Source of the DNA: Pseudobutyrivibrio xylanivorans
Lineage (GTDB): Bacteria > Bacillota > Clostridia > Lachnospirales > Lachnospiraceae
Direction of reading: 5' to 3'
Length of the DNA stretch: 64,000 nucleotides
NCBI RefSeq assembly: GCF_008935055.1
Contig: NZ_CP043028.1
Span: 1 to 64,000, forward strand
Every line of letters begins with the position of its first letter. The stretch's first letter is position 1. Positions 18,110-25,946 of this stretch are shown one piece after another. Under the pieces are notes generated by a model that saw only the letters and a program-made list of their open reading frames with translations, was not told the DNA's origin and ran no database searches. The translations under genes and the position numbers were made by a program.

Positions 18110-19426
18110 CTAGTTGAATAGCTGCATTTTTCCAATTTTATTATCAATGGCTGATATCTGTTCCATACATTCATTTATATCCTTATTTATATCCTCAATA
18201 GAACGATAAATCACCTCAGTCTCTTCCTTAAAATAGCGAGAATATGACCAATCTCCTATTTCCTTAATTTCGCCTATAGAAACCTTATGCGAAATTCCTT
18301 CTACCTCCTTCTTTTCGTTTATAATATCTGTAAGAAGCCTTTTATTTTCTAATGTAATGCTAGCTTCTGATCTACGACCTCTATTTATGAGCTTTGATGC
18401 ATCCACGTAGATTACGTCATCATTTCCTTTTTCGAAGACTAACATTGATGTTTTCACTCTGGTATTATCCAATCCTGCAGGAAGATCAATAACAGCTCTA
18501 AGTAGATTAAGACTACGTAAACGTTCACGACATACTGCATTTAGACCTTGCTTGAATAAAAAGCTCTGTGGTACAACAAGCACAAGTCTTCCTTTATCTT
18601 TTAGCGCATCAAGTCCTGCTGCTGTAAACAGAACATCACCGTCCTTGCAATAATCAGTGTTCATGTATTTAATTAAAATATCTACTTGATGCCCATTGAG
18701 TTCTTTGACTTTTGTACCAAAAGGTATATTCATTACAACTTTGTCAAATTTCTTTTCTGACTTACGAATAGTAAAATCTCCTACCTTCGCGTCAAGTTCA
18801 TAATCCCCTATAAGATTTAAATAAAGTGCAGCATCTCTAACATTTCTATCATCAATATCGTTAATTGTAAGTTGACACTTCTTATTATCTGCACACACTC
18901 CAAGTGAATAACCTAATCCTACAGTTCCATCGCAAACTTCTTCTCCATCCTTAATATCCGCAACTGCACTCTCTAACTCTGCAATAATAGTATTCGTAAC
19001 CATAGATTTTGCATGTGAACCATCACATACAGTTTTCATCAATTGATAGGCTAAATTCTTAGCACCTTCCTTGTCCAAGGGCTGAGTAGCGATTGTTTCA
19101 AGAATATTTGCAAATGTATGCATCCATCCTTCCTCTTGGGATCTATATGGAGCATTTATATTACTTAATAATCCCTCAATACAACCACATTGTTTTTCAA
19201 TCCTGCTTATTACCTCTGTATCAAAAAGTTTAGAAGTTAAAATCTCATCATGTTTAATTGCTGTGAGACCAACAAAATATTTAAAAAATCTATTATGTTC
19301 AAGATTTACATCACTAAAAATATTCATGACATATAATATTTGTTCTAAGAAAGCAGGTAATGTATACCCATTCTCCTTACAAATGCTTATTATTTTTTCA
19401 CTTAATGTCTCATTATTCTTTTCCAT
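18110..19426 (-). CDS. Divergent HsdM-like N6-adenine methyltransferase
   Basis: ATG at 19426 follows GGAGG closely, giving 438 residues (the frame is open to 19525). The fold follows HsdM: a helical N-terminal part, then a SAM-binding motif altered to DGTVGLGYS (about 166-174) instead of DPSAGTG. The motif IV is NIPF (about 233-236) instead of NPPF/Y. LVLVVPQSFLF and DLPAGLDNTRVKTSMLVF match the later HsdM motifs. The changes in motif I and IV leave catalysis uncertain. It lies 22 bp after a single-TRD HsdS-like gene; there is no paired HsdR. Confidence 0.75.
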   Translation of the reverse strand: MEKNNETLSEKIISICKENGYTLPAFLEQILYVMNIFSDVNLEHNRFFKYFVGLTAIKHDEILTSKLFDTEVISRIEKQCGCIEGLLSNINAPYRSQEEGWMHTFANILETIATQPLDKEGAKNLAYQLMKTVCDGSHAKSMVTNTIIAELESAVADIKDGEEVCDGTVGLGYSLGVCADNKKCQLTINDIDDRNVRDAALYLNLIGDYELDAKVGDFTIRKSEKKFDKVVMNIPFGTKVKELNGHQVDILIKYMNTDYCKDGDVLFTAAGLDALKDKGRLVLVVPQSFLFKQGLNAVCRERLRSLNLLRAVIDLPAGLDNTRVKTSMLVFEKGNDDVIYVDASKLINRGRRSEASITLENKRLLTDIINEKKEVEGISHKVSIGEIKEIGDWSYSRYFKEETEVIYRSIEDINKDINECMEQISAIDNKIGKMQLFN

Positions 19427-19448
19427 TAGTACATCCTCCAACCAATAT

Positions 19449-20021
19449 TTAATGATATCCAAAAACAGTATCCAATTTCTCCTTTTCAAGACTAATAGTC
19501 TTTTTATATAAAGCTTCCTTTTCAACTATACATTCATAATATTCTGCAATCTGCTCTTGCTCTTTTGGGTCATACATATTTAGCTCTACTTCATTTATTT
19601 TACCAATGGTTAACATTGGTACTGTCGCACCACTTACCTCCTTAAGTACTTGGTTTCTATAGCTTTCTGAGTTAAAAAATGCAGTTAAAAACTTTGGATT
19701 TACTTGTTTCTGATTACATCTAACAATTGCACAAAAAGATGTTACTAATAGTCCCGCGTTCTTCTCATCTATATATACTGCATCATATGGAGTAGAAAGC
19801 TTTAAAACAATATCCCCCTGTTGTGTAGTTTTCTTCTCGTCAGGCTCAGTTTTATACTCCAATTCGTATAAATCATCATTGTTAATCTGTCCACCAGATA
19901 TAGCTTTCGGAGCTAAAACTTTTATTTTACCTTTAACAAGTTCATTTTTTCTTTGATCTGCTTGGATTCTACTTGTTATTTGTCCTCCTATTGTCTGTGC
20001 AATTCCTGATATTCTTTCCAT
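19449..20021 (-). CDS. Single-TRD HsdS-like specificity protein
   Basis: 190 residues: one target-recognition domain with GDIVLKLSTPYDAVYIDE and the closing SGATVPMLTIGKINEVEL, then one helical spacer (EQEQIAEYYECIVEKEALYK). It is half the size of the HsdS at 10172. Half-length HsdS proteins can dimerise to read palindromic sites (established for some type I families); that is inference here. It is the first gene of the unit, followed by the HsdM-like gene, the reverse of the usual order. Confidence 0.75.
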   Translation of the reverse strand: MERISGIAQTIGGQITSRIQADQRKNELVKGKIKVLAPKAISGGQINNDDLYELEYKTEPDEKKTTQQGDIVLKLSTPYDAVYIDEKNAGLLVTSFCAIVRCNQKQVNPKFLTAFFNSESYRNQVLKEVSGATVPMLTIGKINEVELNMYDPKEQEQIAEYYECIVEKEALYKKTISLEKEKLDTVFGYH

Positions 20022-20044
20022 TTATGTTTCCTGTCCCTTTCGAT

Positions 20045-20228
20045 GATATATTTTTTTATGTTCATTATTGACTTGTAAAAAAAATAGCCATTCATAGCCG
20101 TTCATTTTAAAGTTATATCTCCATACAAAAATGATATGTTTTTGTATGTTCATCTTGTAAGTATAATTTACCACGCTAAAAACATTTTGTCAATAGTATT
20201 TTTGATATATTTTTTTATGTTCATTATT
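20045..20228. repeat. 25-bp direct repeats in the promoter region of the HsdS-like gene
   Basis: A 25-bp sequence containing TTTTTTTATGTTCATTATT occurs exactly at 20045-20069 and 20204-20228, with a degenerate copy (GATATGTTTTTGTATGTTCA) at 20133-20152. One copy lies just upstream of the -35 and one just before the gene start, so they look like binding sites of a regulator that acts on this operon. Confidence 0.6.
20165..20193 (-). promoter_or_regulatory. Promoter of the HsdS/HsdM-like operon
   Basis: Minus-strand -35 TTGACA (20188-20193), a 17-bp spacer and -10 TAAATT (20165-20170). It lies between two of the 25-bp repeats and leaves a leader of about 140 bases. Confidence 0.7.
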
Positions 20229-20229
20229 C

Positions 20230-20241
20230 GGGGGGGGGGGG
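20230..20241. repeat. 12-G homopolymer upstream of the HsdS/HsdM-like promoter
   Basis: Twelve consecutive G bases in otherwise AT-rich DNA, about 36 bp upstream of the -35 and directly beside a 25-bp repeat. Such tracts change length by slippage in phase-variable genes; the tract length may also be a sequencing artefact. Confidence 0.8.
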
Positions 20242-20281
20242 TAAAATGAGACTTACATTATTTAATGTTTCCTATAACCAT

Positions 20282-20317
20282 AAAATCCTCGGTATAACTC
20301 CGCGACTATAACCGTAA
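20282..20317. repeat. 36-bp repeat, left copy
   Basis: A 36-bp sequence containing ATCCTCGGTATAACTCC and GACTATAACCGTAA matches 24213-24248 with two mismatches in the same orientation. The two copies bracket the toxin cassette. The core is an imperfect palindrome (CGGTATA and TATAACCG). Confidence 0.8.
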
Positions 20318-20362
20318 GAAAAAAACAACCTCCATCCATTCATCATGGGATAGAGGTTGTTT
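20318..20362 (-). terminator. Terminator of the immunity gene
   Basis: Minus strand: ACAACCTC (stem, 20353-20360) pairs with GAGGTTGT (20325-20332) and is followed by TTTTTTTCTT. It ends the three-gene toxin cassette transcript. Confidence 0.85.
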
Positions 20363-20404
20363 GTATGATATCAAGTTATCTGCCTAGGACTCCTGGATGG
20401 GAAT

Positions 20405-20812
20405 TCATTCCGACATATCTACTGCTTTCTTCATAATATCTGCGTAGGTAAGAATTGATACTAATTCAAATAGTAAATCCTTTCCATCAGCAGTTGTGTA
20501 TAAATTTGCACACGATGTAGTTACATAGCTTAGATTTCCATCCCACGGAGCTTTTACTTTAGGATTATCACAATCATATACAGCCTTTTCTGGTTTAATC
20601 TTTGAAAATTCATCTCTTAGCAGATTAATTTGTCGTGCAGTCTCTATTGCATTATTAGGTTCACATTTCCCTGTTTGAAGAAAATCCATTGCTAGAGGAA
20701 TTTTTCTTTTCATTCCACCTAATCGAACCTGTGCAGTCGAATAAACAGAATGTAAAATCCAGCTTCCACCTACATCTACGTATCTTTTTCTATCCTCTGT
20801 AAATAATTCCAT
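20405..20812 (-). CDS. Probable immunity protein of the lipoprotein toxin
   Basis: 135 residues, cytoplasmic in type, with PWDGNLSYVTTSCANLYTT and ending LVSILTYADIMKKAVDMSE. GGAGG lies 6 bases before the ATG. It directly follows the toxin gene by 12 bp and is the last gene before a strong terminator. Position and size are typical of immunity genes in polymorphic toxin loci; I infer that it neutralises the nuclease domain of its neighbour. The sequence family is not recognised with certainty. Confidence 0.6.
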   Translation of the reverse strand: MELFTEDRKRYVDVGGSWILHSVYSTAQVRLGGMKRKIPLAMDFLQTGKCEPNNAIETARQINLLRDEFSKIKPEKAVYDCDNPKVKAPWDGNLSYVTTSCANLYTTADGKDLLFELVSILTYADIMKKAVDMSE

Positions 20813-20824
20813 GAAAAACCTCCA

Positions 20825-22024
20825 CTAAAGAATTTCAATTGGTATATTAGGATAAACACTATCTAATCTAAGATGTATATTTCTAGTAACTGTTTCAATT
20901 ATCTCAGTAGTATACTCTCTATTTCTTGTATCAAGAATAATTCGTTGAGTTGAATCAGCTGGAAGATTTTGTACACGAGCTGTTATTTGTCTTTCCAGTT
21001 CACTGTACAAAGTTTGTCTACTTTTGGCACTTGCCAAATTGTAGTTTTTTACCTCTATAGCTTCTATAGTACCATTCGGATTCTGTACAACCACATCTGG
21101 CCTTGTTGCACCTGGTGTGTTAAATGGAACTTCTTTTCCACCTATATAAGAAACCTGTTCTCTTCCGCCCTTAATCTTTAAAACATATTCTTCAGACTCT
21201 CTTGGTGTTGGGATTGTTTTAGGCGACAGATTAGCAGCTGCCAAATCTATTGTTGCAGAAACACCACCTAATACAACTCCGGAAATAGCACCCCACTTAA
21301 AACCTTCGCTAGCAGCCAAAGCACTTGCTTTTACAGTAGATTCTAAATCCTTAGTTTCATATCCTGTAACTGCAGCCGATACTGCACCGCTAATCACAGC
21401 TCCCGAAATAGCAAATTCTGTTCCAGTAGATGCAGCTGTTGCAAAAATCATACTAACTGCTGGCGCACCTAGCCCCGCTGATACAACGGTAACAGTAACA
21501 CATACAAGAATTACGCCTCCACCTATAGCTACATTTCTAATAATCTGGTCATAAGTATCATCATAATCCTCAAATTTTGCTACTACTGTTTTTCCTTCAT
21601 CATTTGTTGTAAAAACGTACTGTTCATCATCAAATTGCTTTTCGACTTCTTCCAAAGAATACCCAAAGAAAATATTAGATTTGGAATTATATTCTAATTC
21701 TTCCAAGTACTCTTTAGAAACATAAACAGCTGAAACATTTTCAATAATATAGTCTTCGGAATCAAGCGTTGACTCTAGATCAGAATAAACTGTATCCTCC
21801 ACATACTGAATTAATTCTTCATCTTGCATTGATGTATTGGATAAATCAATATCGCCTAATTCATCATCTTCTGTAGTGGCACTTTCGTCCTGTGCTACAC
21901 TTTCTTCTACTTTTGTTTGTGTATCTTCACTACTCTCTGTCGTGTTACTAACTGATGCGCTTTGACCACAGCCACAAAGAGTTAAAGCCAATGATAAAGT
22001 TATTGCAATTATCTTTTTTACCAT
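20825..22024 (-). CDS. Lipoprotein with glycine-rich hydrophobic region and C-terminal PD-(D/E)XK nuclease-like domain
   Basis: 399 residues. A lipobox (LTLCGC, Cys17) predicts a lipid anchor. An acidic Ser/Thr/Glu region (20-165) is followed by a Gly/Ala-rich hydrophobic stretch (about 165-265) that could insert in membranes. Residues 280-399 look like a nuclease: RPDVVV (D310) then EAIEVKNY (E324, K326) forms a PD-(D/E)XK pattern, with LYSELERQITARVQNLP after it. This layout (anchor, translocation region, toxic tail, immunity gene next) is that of polymorphic toxins. Its ATG overlaps the stop of the surface protein gene (TAATG). Confidence 0.7.
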   Translation of the reverse strand: MVKKIIAITLSLALTLCGCGQSASVSNTTESSEDTQTKVEESVAQDESATTEDDELGDIDLSNTSMQDEELIQYVEDTVYSDLESTLDSEDYIIENVSAVYVSKEYLEELEYNSKSNIFFGYSLEEVEKQFDDEQYVFTTNDEGKTVVAKFEDYDDTYDQIIRNVAIGGGVILVCVTVTVVSAGLGAPAVSMIFATAASTGTEFAISGAVISGAVSAAVTGYETKDLESTVKASALAASEGFKWGAISGVVLGGVSATIDLAAANLSPKTIPTPRESEEYVLKIKGGREQVSYIGGKEVPFNTPGATRPDVVVQNPNGTIEAIEVKNYNLASAKSRQTLYSELERQITARVQNLPADSTQRIILDTRNREYTTEIIETVTRNIHLRLDSVYPNIPIEIL

Positions 22025-23988
22025 TACTTCTCCTCCTCTTCGCTTACATCAACATTTCCTCGTTCCTCGTTTCTAGTTCCTTCATTTGTTTCATTTATAT
22101 TTTGAACTAGCTTCTTTTTCCTATTCTTTAAGACCCAGAAGCCTCCAACAACTATTACTACAGCGATACCAATATATCCTATAGGCGATGATTCCTGTTT
22201 TGTGGAATTAACGCTTGACCCACTACTTCCATCACTTTTATCTGGCTCACTTTTTTCTGTTACATTTTTGGCTATCTCAGTACTGCTAGAATTATCTACT
22301 ACCTCAGTTGTATCGTTTGCATCTTCTATATTCTCATCTTCAGTTACCGCCTCGCCAGACTTCGATACAAGACTACCATCATCTTTTAGTTTATATCCCT
22401 GGGCTAGTAGATTATTTACATCATTAACAGAAAGATTATTCTTCGATAACGCTTTTATAATTGGAGAATCTCCAACATAAATTGTCTTATCTGTTTTACG
22501 GTTACTATCATAATCATGCTCTACACTAATAATATAAATACCTTCATCTTTATATTCTGAGCCATCTTTTGCTGGCTTATTTCCTTTAGTGTCCTCAGAA
22601 TAAGATGTGCCATTGAAATTAATTGCTTTATGTTCAACTGAAACTGTTAAATACTTCGAATTTGCATAGTCTAATCTGAACCCTTCCATAGAGATAGAAT
22701 GATCTACAAGTTGATTATTTGTCGCCAAATCAAATGGGAATATGTTACAATTGCCATTTCTAATCTTGAATTCAAAAAATAGCGAATAACTTGAGATGTC
22801 ATCAAGTATCCCCGATGAATCCTTTATTTCATAATCTAATGCAACTACATAGTCGCCTTCTTCAAACAATTTAACTTTTGTATCAGCGCCAGTACGAACA
22901 TTGGCTTCAAGATAATTGGTGAAAACAACTGGGTCTTTTGCTTTCCCCTCAGCATCAGTTTGTTGGATAATTAAAGTTCCTTTTCTAAATGCTGTATGTT
23001 TTATATCAAACTGGTCATCCCAACCATCTTTGACATCATTGATGGATAAGTCCTCATTACCATTCAACTTATTTATATCTTTAATTCCTGAATCCAATGT
23101 GAACCATAATGTTACTTGATCACCAACATTTTTTAAAAACATCGGCACATCGTCTTCATCTTTAATAGCATCGGTGTATCCATTTATAGTAAAATCTCCA
23201 AGATTCCAGCCTCTATGAGGATCATCATCAGGAATATCAACTATCACACTATAACCTGAATCATTTTCTACTTTAAATCGATATTCTTTATCTTGGAATA
23301 TAGTACGTGGCGTTGTGTCTACAGATTCAACATTACCTAAATCCTTATCAATCAAATAAAATTTATAGACTTCTGCCCATCTTGTTACATTGTAATCTGA
23401 TGTATCAAACACCAAAAAACTATTCTTCTCAACTAATGTTTTTGTTTTATACGCTACTAAAACTCTATAAAAACATCCATTTGCTTGTTGCACATAATTT
23501 GACTCATATACTTTCTCTTCAAATTCGCTCTCTTCGCCCAATACATCTGTAAGCTGTTTATCTATAAACCAGTTTTCTCCATCTAATGATGTTTGAACAA
23601 TAATAGCACCTTTCTTTACTTTTTCATCAAGTGTAGCCGTAGAGACCTTTTTTGTATTGTCCTCTGAGATTTTATCTGTAGCAGTATCAATGTTGTACTT
23701 AATTTCTACAATGCCACTATTTACTTCAAAGGCTTGAACTTTGTTTACATCATTTATCTTTTTGATATCGCCATCAAGTGATAATATACCAAATTTAGTC
23801 TTACCATTTATAGCTTTATTTGACTGGGCATTTTTCAGCACATAGTCAGTATCCTCATCAAACTGATACTCTACACCATCAATATTAAGAGACTCAGCAA
23901 ATACAGGTGTTGGCTTAATAAAATAAGCAAGCGAAAAAATAGAGATTAATAAAGAAAATGTGATATTAACAATCAATCTTTGTTTCAT
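22024..23988 (-). CDS. Large exported, membrane-anchored surface protein
   Basis: 654 residues with a signal peptide (about 1-31, ending PVFAES), a long beta-rich extracellular region, an acidic Thr/Ser/Glu stalk (about 530-600) and a C-terminal transmembrane helix (IGYIGIAVVIVVGGFWVL) with a basic stop and a charged cytoplasmic tail. There is no LPXTG sorting signal. It is the first gene of the toxin cassette and its stop overlaps the toxin start. It may display, anchor or deliver the toxin (inference). Confidence 0.7.
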   Translation of the reverse strand: MKQRLIVNITFSLLISIFSLAYFIKPTPVFAESLNIDGVEYQFDEDTDYVLKNAQSNKAINGKTKFGILSLDGDIKKINDVNKVQAFEVNSGIVEIKYNIDTATDKISEDNTKKVSTATLDEKVKKGAIIVQTSLDGENWFIDKQLTDVLGEESEFEEKVYESNYVQQANGCFYRVLVAYKTKTLVEKNSFLVFDTSDYNVTRWAEVYKFYLIDKDLGNVESVDTTPRTIFQDKEYRFKVENDSGYSVIVDIPDDDPHRGWNLGDFTINGYTDAIKDEDDVPMFLKNVGDQVTLWFTLDSGIKDINKLNGNEDLSINDVKDGWDDQFDIKHTAFRKGTLIIQQTDAEGKAKDPVVFTNYLEANVRTGADTKVKLFEEGDYVVALDYEIKDSSGILDDISSYSLFFEFKIRNGNCNIFPFDLATNNQLVDHSISMEGFRLDYANSKYLTVSVEHKAINFNGTSYSEDTKGNKPAKDGSEYKDEGIYIISVEHDYDSNRKTDKTIYVGDSPIIKALSKNNLSVNDVNNLLAQGYKLKDDGSLVSKSGEAVTEDENIEDANDTTEVVDNSSSTEIAKNVTEKSEPDKSDGSSGSSVNSTKQESSPIGYIGIAVVIVVGGFWVLKNRKKKLVQNINETNEGTRNEERGNVDVSEEEEK

Positions 23989-24050
23989 AAACCCGCCCCT
24001 CTCTGCAAATGGTTACTTTTATATCCTGAATATAAAATATCATGTTATAA

Positions 24051-24066
24051 GTACGAAAAATCGTAC
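24051..24066. promoter_or_regulatory. Palindrome GTACGA-AAAA-TCGTAC in the toxin cassette promoter region
   Basis: A perfect inverted repeat with a 4-base centre about 63 bp upstream of the surface-protein start (23988). It is well placed for an operator. The 23989-24212 stretch otherwise holds AT-rich promoter-like DNA and no gene. Confidence 0.4.
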
Positions 24067-24212
24067 AGCATAATACCTTTTTATAACTTTTTATAACAGC
24101 AATGCAACCTATACTTTTAATAGCTCTACATATAGCATTTATTTACAGATAGAGTTAGTGTACCAAAGAATATTGTTAATCCTGTGTCGTCATAACACCA
24201 TCATCAAGCGTA

Positions 24213-24248
24213 AAAATCCTCGGTATAACTCCAGGACTATAACCGTAA
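24213..24248. repeat. 36-bp repeat, right copy
   Basis: Same orientation and 34 of 36 positions identical to 20282-20317. It lies between the toxin cassette promoter and the terminator of the next gene. Confidence 0.8.
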
Positions 24249-24284
24249 TTCAACCGAGTATCGTATAATTTTCGGTCTTATCCA

Positions 24285-24314
24285 TAAAAAACAACCTCAT
24301 TGATAGAGGTTGTT
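24285..24314 (-). terminator. Terminator downstream of the 24436-25095 gene
   Basis: ACAACCTC (24291-24298) pairs with GAGGTTGT (24306-24313); on the minus strand the stem is followed by TTTTTT. The stem is the same as in the terminator at 20318-20362. Confidence 0.85.
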
Positions 24315-24435
24315 CCTGCGATTTGATATGTATTTAAATAAAATTTACTTTAATCCATACATTTTCTTTTTACGAATAAGTTCACTCATGGATTCTGCTT
24401 CATCAACAAGCTTATAAGTCCAATTATTCTCCGTC

Positions 24436-25095
24436 TTAATATAGTTTCTTTACATAATTTCTGGCATCAGAATATGACTTTATAACAAGCTTTTCACCTT
24501 TATCATCTAAAAAGAAAAGTCCTGATTTCTCATCTCTAATACAATAATGATATTCATTTGGCTTGTTACCATATTTTTCTTTGATGAGGCTATATTTTCC
24601 ATCCACTGTGGTTTTTACTTTTGCGGTACCTGTAAACTTTACTTCTGATGAGTTCTTGATTACTCTGCCCTTCTTTCTTTTTGATTCAGGCTTAGTAATC
24701 AAATTGCGAGAAAGAATTCCTTCTAATATAAGATACTCACAGTAATTATATAAGGCATTGATGCGACGGCTCCGCTCCGCCTCACTTACTGTTCGTTGCT
24801 TTGCACCTTCAAATTTGGGCTGAAATGGAATTGATAAATACTCTTCAATCATTTCATCTGAAACAGAATTTAGATCATCTTCCACCAGCTCATCCCTTGA
24901 TTTTGCTAGTGATTCTGCAATCACATCATAAAAACGTCTAATTTGGCACACCTCAATATAGATACCACCAATGGATTTTCCCTTAGTATTTTCCGCATAA
25001 TAACAATATCCCTGCACAGATGCAGGAAGTGTTTTTGCTATATCTGTTGTGCTGCGACTCTTAGCAGCTTCGCTTTCAGATAGATACCTCATCAT
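24436..25095 (-). CDS. Unknown protein, paralog of 7535-8233
   Basis: 219 residues from ATG 25095 (a TTG at 25101 is also in frame; AAAGGGG precedes both). It has the same design as 7535-8233: a helical N-terminal region (LPASVQGYCYYAEN, IRRFYDVIAESL), then a C-terminal module with KVKTTVDGKYSLIKEKYG, YHYCIRDE, FFLDDKGEKLVI and ARNYVKKLY. After its TAA, the +1 frame stays open and encodes IKTENNWTYKLVDEAESM and more to 24345, so a frameshift extension is possible. Function is unknown. Confidence 0.7.
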   Translation of the reverse strand: MMRYLSESEAAKSRSTTDIAKTLPASVQGYCYYAENTKGKSIGGIYIEVCQIRRFYDVIAESLAKSRDELVEDDLNSVSDEMIEEYLSIPFQPKFEGAKQRTVSEAERSRRINALYNYCEYLILEGILSRNLITKPESKRKKGRVIKNSSEVKFTGTAKVKTTVDGKYSLIKEKYGNKPNEYHYCIRDEKSGLFFLDDKGEKLVIKSYSDARNYVKKLY

Positions 25096-25152
25096 TTTCA
25101 AAGCCCCTTTGAACTACATTCTCATGGCTTTAATATATCATCTTACTAATTA

Positions 25153-25187
25153 TAAAAAAAGCCATCACAGAGGTTGATGTGATAGCT
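25153..25187 (-). terminator. Terminator at the end of the GC-rich segment
   Basis: Minus strand: GCTATCACA, a loop, then TGTGATGGC (one mismatch) followed by TTTTTTT. It would end a transcript running through the GC-rich segment at 25275-25430. Confidence 0.75.
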
Positions 25188-25189
25188 TA

Positions 25190-25480
25190 ATTCCTTCAGT
25201 ATCTCTACTGAATTATTATGGGTACTTTTTATATCGGCTATTAGAGAACCTTTTAATAGTTACCATATAAAAACTGTGCTTGGGGAAGGTTCGGGAACCG
25301 GGCGAACAATGCAATCTTTCCTCTGCTCGCATTGTGGGGAGTCCTTCGGGGGGTTCCTGATATAATCGGGGCGGAGCATATTATCATCCCGTAAAGCGGA
25401 GCCCCGATGCAAGTTCGCACGGAAACAATCATTCCTTACAATAAACTATAAATCTAATAATATTATATTAAGAAAACAAA
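25190..25480 (-). ncRNA. Candidate structured RNA (strand inferred from flanking terminators)
   Basis: A GC-rich island in AT-rich DNA with nested perfect helices: ATCGGGGC with GCCCCGAT (25365-25372, 25401-25408), GGAACC with GGTTCC (25294-25299, 25352-25357), and inside it ACAATGC with GCATTGT (25306-25312, 25329-25335). A terminator follows on the minus side (25153-25187) and another hairpin precedes it (25498-25524), so it could be its own transcription unit. No open frame explains it. It could instead be a transfer origin for the nearby MobV relaxase or an element end. Confidence 0.45.
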
Positions 25481-25491
25481 TATTTCTCAAC

Positions 25492-25524
25492 GCAAAAAGA
25501 CCACAAACGTGATGTCTGTGGTCT
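25492..25524 (-). terminator. Hairpin terminator between the Mob genes and the GC-rich segment
   Basis: AGACCACA (25498-25505) and TGTGGTCT (25517-25524) pair exactly; on the minus strand TTTTTG follows. It would stop transcripts coming from the Mob operon. Confidence 0.65.
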
Positions 25525-25696
25525 TCATGTGTTTTGTTTTTCCGTTGTTATATTTACGCATGGAGGTACAAAAGTAAAGAAAAAGCAAGATTTTCATGTT
25601 ATAATATTGTTGTCAAGAAGGATTTTTGCAAAGAAATACTGAGAATCTTCAAGATTCTCTTTTACTTGAAACACAGGAGAAAGGAACTCGGCCTTT

Positions 25697-25876
25697 ATGG
25701 AAGAAATATTAATTATGGATAGTAAAAAAGGAAAGAATATTTCTATTCCAAAGAATCTTACATCTATTTTAGATAAAGGCCTTGATGATGTTGATAATGG
25801 TAGAGAATTACCTGCAGATAAAGCTTTCGACTTAATAGCCGATTTGGTTGAAAGAAGACATCGTGCAAGAACGTAA
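25697..25876 (+). CDS. Orphan antitoxin-like small protein
   Basis: 59 residues beginning MEEILIMDSKKGKNISIPKN and continuing with LTSILDKGLDDVDNGRELPA, then a helical basic end. Size and style (SIPKNL then acidic helix with PADKAFDLI) resemble type II antitoxins or RelB-like proteins. No toxin follows: the overlapping frame at 25875 encodes only about 38 unrelated residues that run into the mob gene on the other strand. Ribosome site AGGAGAAAGGAA lies about 10-20 bases upstream. Confidence 0.5.
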   Translation: MEEILIMDSKKGKNISIPKNLTSILDKGLDDVDNGRELPADKAFDLIADLVERRHRART

Positions 25877-25946
25877 TGTATTATGACTCCCTTGGGAAAA
25901 GTATAATTGGAAAAGATATTTTAGAACTCGTCTTCTATAAATATCG

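Noticed and set aside
25190..25480. The GC-rich segment as a tRNA or rRNA fragment
   Set aside because: Helix lengths and order do not match a cloverleaf, and no conserved rRNA sequence is visible.
25534..25722. A 62-residue plus-strand frame before the antitoxin-like gene
   Set aside because: It overlaps the antitoxin start in another frame, and the antitoxin frame has the better ribosome site and composition.
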